The notes under the pieces are model-generated. The model worked only from the letters and a program-made list of their open reading frames with translations. It ran no database searches and was not told where the DNA came from. A stretch of 64,000 bases of DNA from assembly GCA_001179505.1 (NCBI GenBank), contig CDMY01000383.1, positions 1 to 64,000 of the forward strand, in the 5' to 3' direction. Below are positions 32,262 through 45,200 of this stretch, piece after piece (the stretch's first letter is position 1; the number at the start of each line of letters is the position of its first letter). Source of the stretch: Vitrella brassicaformis (lineage: Eukaryota; Sar; Vitrellaceae). A program made the position numbers and the translations under genes.

Positions 32262-35200
32262 ATGCAGCTGCGTTATCTGACGGTGAGCAAAGATTCTACC
32301 CCATCACATCTCTCCGTCATACAAGTGATTCATTTATTGTCTTTGCTGTGTGTCCAGAACCTGTCGCCTGCCGGCGATGGGATGCAGAAGATCACGTCTG
32401 CGTGCTGGTCGCCCAACAGCCAGCGGCTGGCCATCGTGGCCACAGACAAGATCGTGCAGCTCTTCGATGAGTCGGGCGAGCGGCAGGACCGCTTCAGCAC
32501 CAAACCGGCAGACAAGAACCAGCGCACCTATGTGGTGCGGGCCATGGCTTTCTCGCCTGACTCGACCAAGCTGGCGATAGCCCAGTCCGACAACATCGTG
32601 TTTGTGTACAAGCTGGGGTCCGATTGGAAGGACAAGAAGTCCATCTGCAACAAGTTCCAGCAGACGGCCAGCGTCACTTGCCTCACCTGGCCCCAGGCAC
32701 ACCCCAATGAGGTCGTCTTTGGCCTCACCGAGGGGCGTGTCAAGGTCGGCCAGCTCAGGACCAACAAGGCCGCCACGTTGTTCCAAACAGACAGGTCAGC
32801 AAGAAGGCAGGCAGGCTCGGAGGCACTTGTTTCTCATCTAGAATGGCCGTCTTCTGTTCCTCAGCTTTGTGGTGTCGCTGTGTTCGTCGCCCGACGGCCA
32901 CTCCATCCTGTCGGGCCACCTGGATGGTTCCATCTATCGGTTCTCGTTTGAGACGGACACGTCGGGCGCATCGCATCAGAAGGTGGCCAGCTTCGGGACG
33001 CCAGTGACGGCCCTGGAGTGGGGGGCGGGCATCGTCGCCGCTGGCAACACGGGCGTCGTCAGGTTCTACGACTCGACAGACGGACGAGAGGTGCGTGCGC
33101 AATGGGCAGGAAGAACATTTGATGCTTCCGTGATCGATCATGGTGTTTGTTGCTCAGGTGCGGAATTTTGACTACTCCAACGATACGTCGGTCAAGGAGT
33201 TTACGTGTGCGGCCTTCAACCCGAGCGGCGAGAGTGTCGTGCTGGGCAACTACAACCGCATCATGGTGTATGCCTACAAGCAGAGGACGGCCCCGCAGCG
33301 GCGCGGCGGGCCCCTGGCGCGCGGGCAGCCACACGTCATCCAGGAGTGGGAGGAGGTGGTCAGCAAGATCATACCCAACCTCTACACCGTCACGGCACTC
33401 TGCTGGAAGCCTGATGGCTCACGTCTTGTGGTCAGACAGCGAAAGGAGAGGTCGGTGAGTGGGCTTATCTGTCTTGTTGTCCTGTCCTGTCTGGTTGGGT
33501 AGGTAGGATCGTTGTGTGGGTCAGTGGACGTGTTTGACGCGTGCATCCGGCGGGCGAGGTACAAGGGCATCTTCGACTTCACCTACATCGCAGCCAGCCA
33601 GGTAGACGGATGGAAGGTGACCGAACCTCTGGTGCCATAACATTGTGTTGGTGTATGTGTGGGTCAGGTGATCGTTCGCAACAGCAAGACCGGCGGGAGC
33701 GCCATGGTCAGGTCGTCTGCGGGATACGAGATCAAGAAGCTCAATGTCTTCCAAAACAGGTGAATGATCCGGCACGCACTCATACGCACAGCCACCCAAC
33801 ACTCAGACAAGCGAGCTGCCTTGGTGTATAGGTACCTGGTTGCCAACACGGTGGCGTCTCTGCTGTTGGGTGATTTGGAGACGGGCAAGACGTCCGAGAT
33901 AGTGTGGCCTGAGAGCGGCGGCGAGAAGTTCTACTTCGACAACCCAAATGTCTGCATGGTCTTCAGGGTACCACAGCCCCCCACATGACCCCCACGCGAA
34001 GGAACGGTGTATCATGATGCTGGTGCTGGTTGCAGGCGGGTGAGCTGTCACTGGTCGAGTACGGCAGCAATGAGGCGCTGGGCTCGGCCCGCACCGAGCA
34101 CATGTCGCCGCACCTCATATCGGTCCGCATCGACAAATACGGCGCCAGCAAAATGGTTGGACGGACCACATAGCCTGCCTGCTTGAGTGGATGGAAGCAC
34201 CTGTCGGTCGGTTCTGCCGTGTGTGGGGTGGGCAGAAGGGTTCTGGTGGTGGCCCGCTGAAGCTGATCGCCTACCTGCTGGACCTGCAGACCATACGGTC
34301 GGTACACACGCACACACACACGGAGGAGGCATGTACGCAACCGTATGTGTGTGTGGCGCTTGCTGTCTGGTCTGCACGTCAGGATATCAGATCTGTCGAA
34401 TGGCCAGACGCTGGCCACTGTCAACCACGACTGTCGCATCGACTGGCTGGAACTCAACCCCGCGTATGTGACCAACACCCATCACCATGCCAGTCCAGTC
34501 CACGACCCCCATGTGTGTGTGCATGCTTCCTTCCTTCTCTTTCAGTGGTGATCGGTTGCTGTTCCGCGACCACCGCCGTCAGCTGCACCTGTACACGTTG
34601 GAGAAGCAGAGCCGCACCACCCTCCTCAACTACTGCAACTACGTCCAGTGGGTGCCCGACAGCGATGTCGTCGTCGCGCAGAACAGACAAAACCTCTGCG
34701 TCTGGTGAGTGAGTGGATCGGAGTGGTAGGCACCAAAGCATGTGTGATGTGTGTCATTCATGGTCATCCGTGTTGCGGCTGTCTGTCTGCAGGTATTCGA
34801 TAGAGGAGCCCGACCGGGTGACCATGACTGAGATCAAGGGCGACATAGAAGACATCGAGAGGACCAAAGGTAGGTCATCGAGGGCGGGGGAGGTTGCAGA
34901 CGATGGACCGCATGCTTGTCTTGTGTGTGCAGGTCGGACGGTTGTGTTGGTTGACGACGGCGCGGGGAAGCAGGAGTACGAACTCAACGAGGCACTCATC
35001 TCGTTCGGCGGATGCATTGAAAGGAGACTCTTCGGACAGGCACGCAAACATACCCACACACTGCACACGCGTGAACACATTTGACGCATCCTCTCTCGTC
35101 AGGCTGTGGTGCTGTTGAGTGAGCTGGCCCTGACGGCCGAGACGGAGGCCCTGTGGCGGCAGCTGGCTGAGGCAGCACTCGACGATGATGCGCCCAAGCT

Positions 35201-38200
35201 GTCGGTCGCACAGAGCTGCTACGCCGTGCTCGGGGACGTTGCCAAGGCTACGTATCTCCAAAAAGTGCGGCGGAAGGGCTCTCTGTAGTGTATCTGTCCG
35301 TCCCGCCACCCATCTCCCTCTGTGTTTGTCAGGTGAATGCGATTGTCAAATCCCATGCCGCTGAGTTTGGGGGCGACGGAACCAGATACTACCTCGTCCA
35401 GGCAAAGTGACCCTTCCACACGCAGAGGCATCGATCGCATCTCGCTCTGGATGGATGGATGGATGTGTGCAGGCTGGCGATGTTGTCGAAGCAGTTTCAG
35501 CGTGCCGAGGCATTGCTGCTGGACCACAACGACCTCGAGGGCGCCATGACCATGTACCAAGAGCTGCACAGGTGGGTGGGTGGGGTGGCTGCAGTGCAGT
35601 GCAGTGGTGTGCTGTATGCACGCATCGCTCACGTATATATATTCATGTGCAGGTACGACGAGAGCATCCGTCTGGCTGAGAAGAAGAACCACCCCGACGT
35701 GCAGCAGCTCAAGCTGCACTTCCTGCAGTGGCTCATGTCTACTGGACAGGTGGGCTCAGGACAAACCAAGCCCACAGATCCACTTGTTTGACTCAAGCTG
35801 CCTACGCTTGTCTGTGTGTGAGTCACACATGTCAGGAGGAGAAGGCTGGCGAGTTGCAGGAGCGTGAGGGCAACTACTTCAAGGCCATCGAGCTGTACGT
35901 CAAGGGCGGCCTCCCCGCCAAGGCGGCCATGGTCGTCAACAGACACTCGGCATCCTACTCGCCGGAGCTGCTGCAGCGGATCGCCAGCGCCCTCACTGCC
36001 AGCGGCATGCACGACAAGGCGGGGGAGGTCTTCGAGAAACTCGGCATGATCAATCCAGCCATGGACTCTTACAGGTACACATCCACGCGCACATTTCACC
36101 CACTCTGTAATGCTGGTGCGTGTGTCTGTCTGGAGTCAGGAAGGGTCATGCGTTCCGCAAGGCGGTTGAGTTGGCCAAGGCGTCCTTCCCCGGGCTGGTC
36201 GTGACGCTAGAGGAGGAGTGGGGCGACTGGCTGGTGACGCAGAAGCAGGTCGACGCCGCCATACAGCACTTCATCGAGGCGGGCTGCTCGCAGAAGGCCA
36301 TCGAGGCCGCCATGGCCGCCAGACAGTGGAACAAAGTCAGTGAGCGAAGCCGTGGCGAGCGGGCCATTCACCTGAGGAATGACGTCTCGATACGTGCGTG
36401 TGTGTGTGTGTGTGTAGGCTGAACAGCTGCTGGAGTCGTTGAGGGACCCGACGGTGGCGCAGCCCTTCTACATCAAGATCGCCCAGCACTACGCCGCCGC
36501 CAAACAATACGAGAACGCAGAACGATTCTACATCAAGGTAGATCCAGCCTCCCTCACACACGCACCCGCAGGCACCAACACATGAATGAGTAATTCCGTG
36601 TGCGCATCTATGCAGGCCGACCGTCCGTACGATGCCGTGGCCATGTATGTGGAGACCAACCACTTCGACCGCGCCAACCGTGTGGCCAAGATGCACCTCT
36701 CCGCCGCAGACATGAAGGAGCTCTACTCGTCCATGGCAAGGAAACTAGAGGGACAGAACAAACTCAACGTACGCACACAAGCATGACATTCAGCAGCGCA
36801 TCATGAAATTACGCGTGTCTGTGTGGTGTGGATGTCTGGTGTGTAGGAGGCAGAGTTGGCGTACGTGTCGGTGCAGGAGTACGACTTGGCCATCAACATG
36901 TACAAGAAGCGCGAGGACTTCGAGCAGATGCTCCGACTCGTCGCCAAGTACCGCCGAGAACACCTACTTGACTCGTACAAGCTGGTCGCCGAACACATGG
37001 AGAGAAAGGGAAACCTCAAGGCCGCCGAACACTACTACATCGGTAAAGGAAGAAGCAAGATAGCCGGAAGTGCACAGCACAGCACAGCACAGCACATCGC
37101 CATAAGTGAATGTGTGTGTTCAATCAGAGGCCCGTGCGTGGCAGAATGCGGTGCAGATGTACCGTCAGCTAGACCGGTGGGAGGACGCGCAGAGGGTGGC
37201 CAAGCTCCAGGGCGGCCAGGGCGCATTCCAGAAGGTCGTCCTCGCACAGGCACACGAAGTCTCGAAGACACACGGGCCGGACGCTGGCGCACAAGTGCTC
37301 ATCAAGGTGGGTGTGGGGGAGTGAGTGAGGGAGGGAGGGAGGGAGGGAGGAGTAGGGGACCATGCGTTGTCGTGTGTGTGTCAGCATGGTCTGGTAGAGG
37401 TGGCGATTGACTACGCCCTGCAGCACAACAACTTCGACCATGCGATCGAGCTCGCCCAGACCTCGGCACGACACAAGGCAAGCATCTCGAATGCGCCGAC
37501 CGCACCCACATACACTCATCGCCGATTGACGACCGGTCTCTGTGTGTGTGTATGTGGTCTGGTGGACGGCACGAATCGAATCAGCTTCCCGACATCTATC
37601 TGAAGAAGGCGCTCATGTACGAGGACCAGGAGGAGTTCAGACTCGCAGAGGAACAGTTCATCATGGTACCCATCCATCCATGTGGACATTCATCAGGCCG
37701 GCCAGGCCAATGCACACTCTTTTTGTATGTCATCAGGCCGGGAAGCCCAAGGAGGCGGTCGACATGTACATGCATCAGCACGACTGGGTTTCTGCCATGA
37801 GGGTAGCAGACGCACACGACAGGTCGCTCGTCACAGAGGTCATGATGGGACACGCCAAGGACCTCTCGGACCAAAACCAGTTCCAGGTAGGTACCTACCT
37901 GTTGGACCATTCTCACAATGAGCATGGAGTGAAGTAAATGGTGTGCGTCTGTGTGTGTTTTCAGGCAGCTGAGAATCTGTTCATCAGTGCCCAGAAGCCC
38001 GAGATGGCGATATCGATGTACACGGGGCGCAACATGATCAACGAGGCCATCCGCGTGTGCAAGAAGCACTGCCCCCACCTGCTGTGGGAGGTCATGGCCA
38101 CCTACGGACCCCAGTCACGACCCGGCGGCGGCGCACAGAGGGGCGGCAGCGTCGAGGAGACACTTGAAACAGCAAAGGTGGCCATGGCGAAGACGCCGCT

Positions 38201-40489
38201 TGCGTGGCCGTGTGTGTGGATGGATGGATGGATGGAGGATGTGTGTGTTGTGCAGGCCTACGAGGAGGCGGGTCAGTGGGGCTACGCCATTGATGCGTAT
38301 CTGTCCATCACCTCGAGCGTGCTGCCAAACCCAGACAAACTCGAGGAGATATGGGAAGCCGCGGTCAGACATCAGACCAACCACACACACCCCAACCCAC
38401 TAGACACGTACCTCGGCCGTCTCCCTTACTGTGTGTTCTGCAGATCCGTTTGGCCATGACCAACGTACGTGACAGGTACCCCTCAGTGGTGCGTGACGTC
38501 GCCGCCCGCCTGCAGGCCATCGACCGCCTGGAAAGCGCCGGCGATCTGTACGAGTCCATGAACCAGTACCGTGAGGCGGTGCAGTGCTACGTGGCTGTCG
38601 AGTCATGGGACCGCGCCAAGGCCGCGGCGAGCGCCGCGGGCACCTCTGACCTGCTGGTGTGGGTGGAGGAGGAGCACAAGAGGGCCCTGGTCAAAAGGCA
38701 GGACGGCGAGTCGCTGCTCAAGCAGGGGGAGCTCACCACCGCACTCGACCTCTATGCCAGGAGTGGCGAGTGGGACAAGTGCCTCGCACTCGCCGAACAG
38801 TCGGCTCCCCAGCTGCTGCCACATTACGTGCTTCAGAATGCAAAGGTGACTGGGTGGGTGGGTGGATGAAGGCATGAGGACATCAATGCAGGTGTTGGCA
38901 TGTGATGCAGGTGCTGGTGAAGCAGGGCGAGATGGTCCAGGCGGCGCAGCAGCTGGTGCGGCACACCCGGTCGCTCATATCCCTCGTCAATGCCCCGCCC
39001 ACCTCACAGCAGGCACCTGCACAGAACATCTTCCCCCTGGTCAAACTCATCACCGAGCAGCTCCTCAGCGCGCAAGAGGCGCTCCCCTCCACACAAATAC
39101 TCAAGGAGCTGCTCGTCAGGTCAGAGAATGGCCTACACAGAGGCATGGATATGGTGCATACCGATGCGTGTGTGTCCGTGTCCGTGTCCGTGTGTCCTAA
39201 TAGGGTGCTGGGTGGTGCCAGCGGTTCGTCATCACTGAGTCTGGCCCAGGTGCAGGCGCTTCAGAGCCCCGCCGCGAGCGAGTTCCAGAAGCACCTCATG
39301 CTCGCACACCTCATGACCACATACGTACGTACGCAACACAGCGCAACATCTATCGGCACACAGGTCAGGTGTGTGGCGCACCGTGTCTGTGCGTATGTCT
39401 GTCTGGCAGGCTTTGTGCAAGCAGCGGGCCAACAATGGGCTGAGGGAGGTGTGTGCCAAGCAGGCAGTGGCCATGCTGAGGTGGGGTGGGCAGAGAGCCG
39501 GCATGGAGGGAGGGATACTCACTCGCCACACAGGTAGGTGCCGTGGAATATCTGAGATGGATGGCAGGTATTGCACCGAGTTGCCAGCGGACAAGGCCTT
39601 CTACGACGCCGGCGTGGAGTGCAAGAACGTCGGATGGATCAGCATGGCATTCACGCTCTTCAACAGGTAGCTACATACGCAGGCAGGCAGGCAGGCCAGG
39701 TCGACATGCATGAACACCAGTGACACAGACATGCATGAACACCAGTGACACAGACAGACCTTGTTGCTTATGGCGTGTTTGTGCTGTGTGTGGTGTGTGA
39801 AGGTACTTGGACATTGCTGAGGCGATAGAGGACCCCGACAACTCGACCATAGACAACACCGACTTCGAGGACAGCGACATCCCCACACCATATGACCTCA
39901 ACCTGCCGGAGCGACAATCGCAGTAAGTACGCACAAATCACCCCCACACAACACAACACACACACCAGTCCAATTGGTGGATGGGCGGTGTGTGCTGTGC
40001 AGGTCTGCGTCGACCAAGGACGAGGTGAAGGATCTGGTCTTGAGTTGGAGTGTCGACGCCAACATAGAGAGCGGCCTGCAGAAGAGGCAGTGCAACAGCT
40101 GTCAGGGCGACATGTACTTTGCCTCACTACGCGGCCCCTGCGGCGCGCAATACGAAATGTGCTGCGTCACAGGTACGCATGGCATTCACTACACAGCACA
40201 GCACACGGACGGACAAGCCACCGAAGGCAAGCGCCTGCTGTGTTGCGTGACGTGAACGGTGTCTGTCTACAGGGTTCCCCGTGAGCCCGGCGGATCGCGT
40301 GCAGTGCTCCACATGCCAGAGCCCTGCAAACAGGTAGGTGATGATTCAGACAGCGACTGCTGTGTATCTGGGGGGAACGTGTGTGTGAATGTGGCGATTG
40401 CATTGCATTGCAGGTCTGACTGGAATGCGTATGTGTTGACTTTTCACCAGTGCCCGTGGTGCAGCGCCCCCCAGAACCCCGCGTACTAA
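32262..40489 (+). CDS. IFT172: intraflagellar transport protein 172
   Basis: This is the largest gene, with 37 exons whose lengths sum to 1793 codons (1792 residues; family about 1750). Boundary exons include 32262-32282, 32358-32794, 32865-33090, 33158-33430, 34933-35039, 35103-35264, 37385-37477, 37585-37665, 38444-38845 and 40414-40489. The N-terminal half is WD40-like ([45 protein letters not shown]). The C-terminal half is TPR-like ([50 protein letters not shown]). IFT172 is a core IFT-B subunit of flagellar transport, involved in turnaround at the tip. The C-terminal exon carries four Cys in CxxC pairs (CSTCQS, CPWCSA). Introns after exons 13 and 24 use GC donors. Confidence 0.96.
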
Positions 40490-40774
40490 TCGAGAGCCGT
40501 GGGGTGCCTGGGTGCCATGTAGTTGGTAAAGGGAGGGAGGGCCTCACGGATTGTGATAGCGGGATGGCGCTGCGTGGGTATGCGATTGCGTGTGAGCTCT
40601 GTCGGTCGGTGGTGTGCAGTCGCTCCCTATCTGTTTGTCTGACTGTGTGTCCGTCTGTAGTCGTCTTGTCGGTAGTGTGTACAGACTGACAAACTGACAG
40701 ACTGACTGACTGCAGCGGAATGAATGGATGGAACCATGTCAGTCGCGGCAACATCCATATTTCAGTCAGCGTCT

Positions 40775-40846
40775 TGCATTGCATTGCATTAAAGGTACAC
40801 GCATGAGATAGATGCATAAATACATACACACATGCAATGCAATGCA
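40775..40846. repeat. 15-bp inverted repeat (TGCATTGCATTGCAT)
   Basis: The left arm is TGCATTGCATTGCAT (40775-40789) and its exact reverse complement is at 40832-40846, with a 42-nt loop. Each arm is itself a direct repeat of TGCAT. Confidence 0.85.
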
Positions 40847-40885
40847 TCCGACACACCGGGTCAGCGAGCAACCAACGACATGCAA

Positions 40886-40935
40886 TGCACTCACTCTGGC
40901 AGGGCGGGCCGGCCCGCCATGTCAGAGTGAGTGCA
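40886..40935. repeat. 50-nt near-perfect hairpin
   Basis: The arms TGCACTCACTCTG (40886-40898) and CAGAGTGAGTGCA (40923-40935) are exact reverse complements. The interior holds a 16-nt perfect palindrome, GGCGGGCCGGCCCGCC (40903-40918). Only one mismatch and one G-T pair break a 25-bp stem. Confidence 0.9.
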
Positions 40936-42262
40936 CACCTTGGAGTGAAGGAAGAAGCGACAAGTGGATACACGGCACGGACATCCCAACTGCTGAGAGC
41001 TAGCTGGCTGGGTAGGCTACACGTGGCCCATAGTGGCCCCGGGCAGGGCAGGCCGCGCCGCGCCGTGCACCCCCGCTCTTACCCGACTCCCCCACCCACC
41101 TGTCTTAGATTAGTGGTGCACACTCATCCATCCATCCATCCATCGGCCAGACAGGAAGGGAGCCAGCCAGTCAGTCAGTCACGTGGGAGGCCAGGCGGCA
41201 GGCAAGGCAAGGCAAGGCAAGGCCACTGCTGAGTGTGCGAGAAAGAGTCACCCATTGTTTCGTGTGACAAATAGGCCGTCCAGCAAGAGAGAGAAAGAGA
41301 GGAAAGACAGGGGAACATATGTATCATCAATTCATTCATGGATCTGTCTTTCATTCGCTGTCCCCTCCAACACCCACCCCATGTGTACAGCTAGCCACGC
41401 CACAGCGGCATAGCATGTGTGAGTACCAGGGTGGCATTTGTCGGTACACACCGGTGCCTTCTCGCCTCGCACCCGTCCTTTCGCTACCAATGCCTGCTCG
41501 TCTCGGTGCAGACGAGCTTGCACTCGTGGCCAGAAACGGGCAGAGGGGAAAAAGCCTCCCGTCGTGCGTACCGCACCACAACCACTCGATCACCCACCCA
41601 CCCGGTCAAAATGGCAGCAGTCGAGTCATTCGACAGGTAGATAGTGTCTATCAACAGGAGACGACTTCCGGCAAGCGCGGTCTTTCGTGGGTGCAGGGGC
41701 GTCGGTGAATTCGCTGCCCCCGAGCCCGTTCCATGACTGCCTACCCGCGTCGGGAGGGCTGGCAGTCATAGAACGCGTCCAGGGGTTCAAATTCACCGGC
41801 ACCACCAGCACCGAGGCACGCCAGAACGAGAGCCCATCCATCCATGCATTCCACCCAGTCGATCCCCAGCAACCCCAGTAAGTGTGTGTGCACTCGCCAG
41901 GCAGCATACATAGGGACCGATAGATAAAGACAGCTCAGTCCGGGAAAAGGGGCGGCGAAAGACAGACAGAGGCAGAGCCAGAGGGACCAACCGGCAAAGC
42001 TTGTCCATTCAGAGCGGGAAGAGCAAAGGAAGCTTATGAATTATGGAGATAGACATGTACTTATGTCGGTTCCATAAAGAGTGTCAGTCAGGGAGGCGGC
42101 CAGGCAACGCGCAGACAAGACAGCCAAAAAGCGAACCGACCCCCCTGCCCCCTTCCACCCCCATCACTTGCCGAGCCGAAAAACTTTCCCCGCCCTCTCA
42201 CGCAAGTGTCTGGCTACTTCATCACCCTCCTCCCTCCCTCCCCCCTCCCCCTGCCGGAGGCC

Positions 42263-45200
42263 TCACTGGGAGGCGAGAATGGACCCCCCACACATGCACA
42301 TGCCCAGGCGCCTCACGGCGTGCAGCACCGTCGCGTTTTTGGCCCTGGCCGCCGCCCTGAGGAAGGTGTCGCCGTCCTCGTCGGTGGTGGTCAGCGAGTA
42401 CCCCGCCGACAGCAGGAAGCGGACGGCGGTGGCCACGAGGGTGGCGCGCTTCTCCAGCTGGCTGCCCTTGACGAGGGTGATCTTGCTCAGCATCTGCTCG
42501 ATGTCGCGGCCCGTGAACTCCTGGTTGGCCAGGGAGAACAGGGCGTCGTAGCCCTGGCGCGCGGGCTCGTCAGCGAGGCGCGACAAGATGCCGCAGGCCA
42601 TCTCGATGCTGAGCTCGTCGCTGGCGGCCTCGAGGTTGGCCTTCTTGGTGGCACGCTTGTTGCGCTGCTCGCGGGGGCCGAAGGCCTTCTGGTTGATGGC
42701 GGTCCACCTGCCCTCGGGCGCCGACGCACGCACCGCCAGGAAGTGCAGGACCGCCCACATGTAGATCATCTGACAAAACCAAGAAGAGAAGGAAACACAG
42801 CACAGGACACAACACAGCACAAGGCACCACACACAACGGATGAATCCTTGCAGCCGCCCAGAGTGTTGTGTGTGTTTCTTTGTATGTTGGTTGACCTGTT
42901 TGGCGTGGAGCTGGCACAGCGGCAGCATGCTGTTGGGGTTGAGTGGGGGCTGCTTGTCCTCACCCATGGCGTCCCTGGCCTTGAAGATGGCACAGATGAG
43001 GTTGGTGGGGCTGACGCAGCTCGCCATGCAGAACTCGCAGTGGTGCCGCGGCCCTGACGACGGCATCACCGTCATGGGAAACAGACACGGCAGCGACGTC
43101 TGAAGGAGCCACACACACACCACACACACACACACATACACACACACAAATGGCTATGGGAACAGGTAGGTCCATCTATGTGCGTGGAAATGACTTACGG
43201 GCGGAATGGTGAAGTACGTCCGTGCGGTCATGTTGGTGGGGTTGATGCCGCGGGACAGGGCCACCTTCCTGCAGGGGCCGCACACCTGCACCACCTGGTT
43301 GAGGGCCTCGTCGTCCTTGTCGCCCCCGTCCGGGCTGTCATCCAGACGACGCGACCACTCGTCCTGGTCAAACGCCACAGCAGAGACACCAACACCACCC
43401 TTACTAGACGAAGACTGCTGCTGCTGCTGACGCGGCCCTGCAGCCATGCACATCAACACATATCACGACATGCAGGGGTCTTATGGCTGGCCGCCTGTCA
43501 TCCTGCCATTGTCTCCCCTCACCGGCGTCATTGGGCCCAGCGGTGAGCGGCGGCAGCGACTCCCGCTCAGAGCTGTCGTCCCCATCCGACTCGCCAGTCA
43601 CGTCGCCAAACCCGTCACTCTCCGACTCGGATGCGTAGTCCAGCGTCCAGCCCCCGCCGTCCCACGGCCGACTGGCAGCATCGTCCCACGGCCGACTGGA
43701 CCCTGCCGGCTGCTGCTTGGCGAGTTTGGCCTCCTTGGCCTCCTTGGCCTGCTTCTGCTTGAGCCGCTTCTCTCGCTTCTTCTCGGCCTTCCTGTTGCCG
43801 GCCGGCATCGGTGGGGGGATGGGGCCGCCGCCCTTGCCACCACGCACAGCACCAACCTTCTTGGCTGGAGCAGGGGCGGGGGGCCTGATGGAGGGAGGAG
43901 GAATGAGGCACACATGGCATGGATGGGTGGCGATCGTGCGTGTCGACACATCTATGTGTGTGGTTGGTACCGACCTGTCTTGCTCTGGCCCTGGCTGCTG
44001 CAGCCGTGCTACTTCTTCCTCTGCCTCCTGCAGTGCTGCGGCCAATGCGGCGTCGGACTGCGTGTCCTGAATGGACACAACACACACACACACACACACA
44101 CACATGACTCGACCGCTTCGTGGATGTACGGATTGTCTCCCTCTCTCCATGTCTGCGTGCCTGTCTGCCTGTCTGTCTCACCTGGTGGATCTGCCCACCC
44201 TGATCGCCGTCACTACTCCCGGCCGTCCTATGCCCCTCCCCCTCCCCGCCTCCCTGCCCCTCGTCCCCACCGCCGCCCGTCTCACTCTGGTCCACCTGCT
44301 GTTGCTGTTGGTGCATGAGTTTCTCGTGCTGGTGCTTCTCCTTGGTCTTCTTCTTGCGCTGCACGGCGCGCGACAGGCCCTGGTTGCGGGGCTTCTCCTC
44401 CTCGATGACCTTCTCCTCATACATGACCTCCTTGTTGGAGTTGAAGCCGTACTTGCCCTTCTTACGCTCGTTGTGCTCCAGCACCCGCATCACCGGCACC
44501 AGCACCACATGCCGCTTCTTTTCCTCCTTCTCACACTCAGCCGAAGTACCCTCAACCTGCTGCCCCTGCCCCTCCCCGTGGGCCTCTACACGCGGCACGT
44601 CGCCGTCTCGCAAGGCCGCCTCGGAAGCACTAGCAGCAGCAGCTGCTGCTGCTGCTGCACCGTCTGACGTGGTGGTGGTGGTGTGGGTAGCCGCCCCGGG
44701 CTGTGCGAAGCTGTTCCACTCTGCCTCCAAGTCGGCGAGGAAACTGTCGCCAGTGCGCTTGGGGCGAGAGGGGGCTAACTGTGGTGGTGGTGGGGGCGGG
44801 GGGGCATGCATCACCCGGGGGGGCGGGAAAGGCTCGGATGAGGGGCCTGACGAGGAGGAGGGGTGGGACGGGACACGCGAGGCCGCCGAGCGACCGCGAT
44901 GCACAATGGAGAAGGACGGCTCGGCGGGCTTGGTGTTCGGCACAGTAGCCGTGACGGTGAAGCGGGCCGCATAGATCATGCCCATTTCGAGAAGGTGGTT
45001 GAGCAGCGACTCGCTGAAGGTCGATATGTCGTCATCGGGGTCCTCGGGTGTGACAGAGACCTCCAGCTGATACTCCTGCTGGGCCACGTGGCAGCACACG
45101 CGCGCCTCCAGCTCATTCAGTTTGTTGACTGCCGTGGTGCGCTCTGGCGGCAAGTTGGCGCGCTTCAGCTCCTCGAAGGCGAAACCATACAGACCCTCTA

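Larger units (their letters stand above)
40490..42262. other. convergent spacer with two hairpins
   Basis: The spacer lies between the IFT172 stop and the stop of the RING/CCCH gene. Besides the inverted repeats listed separately, it has TGCAATGCA, GGCAA, CATC and GTCTGT repeats. No open frame with family motifs was found. Confidence 0.65.

Noticed and set aside
41776-41800. GGGGTTCAAATTC as a tRNA T-loop
   Set aside because: The flanks cannot form the T stem, and no acceptor stem or anticodon arm is present.
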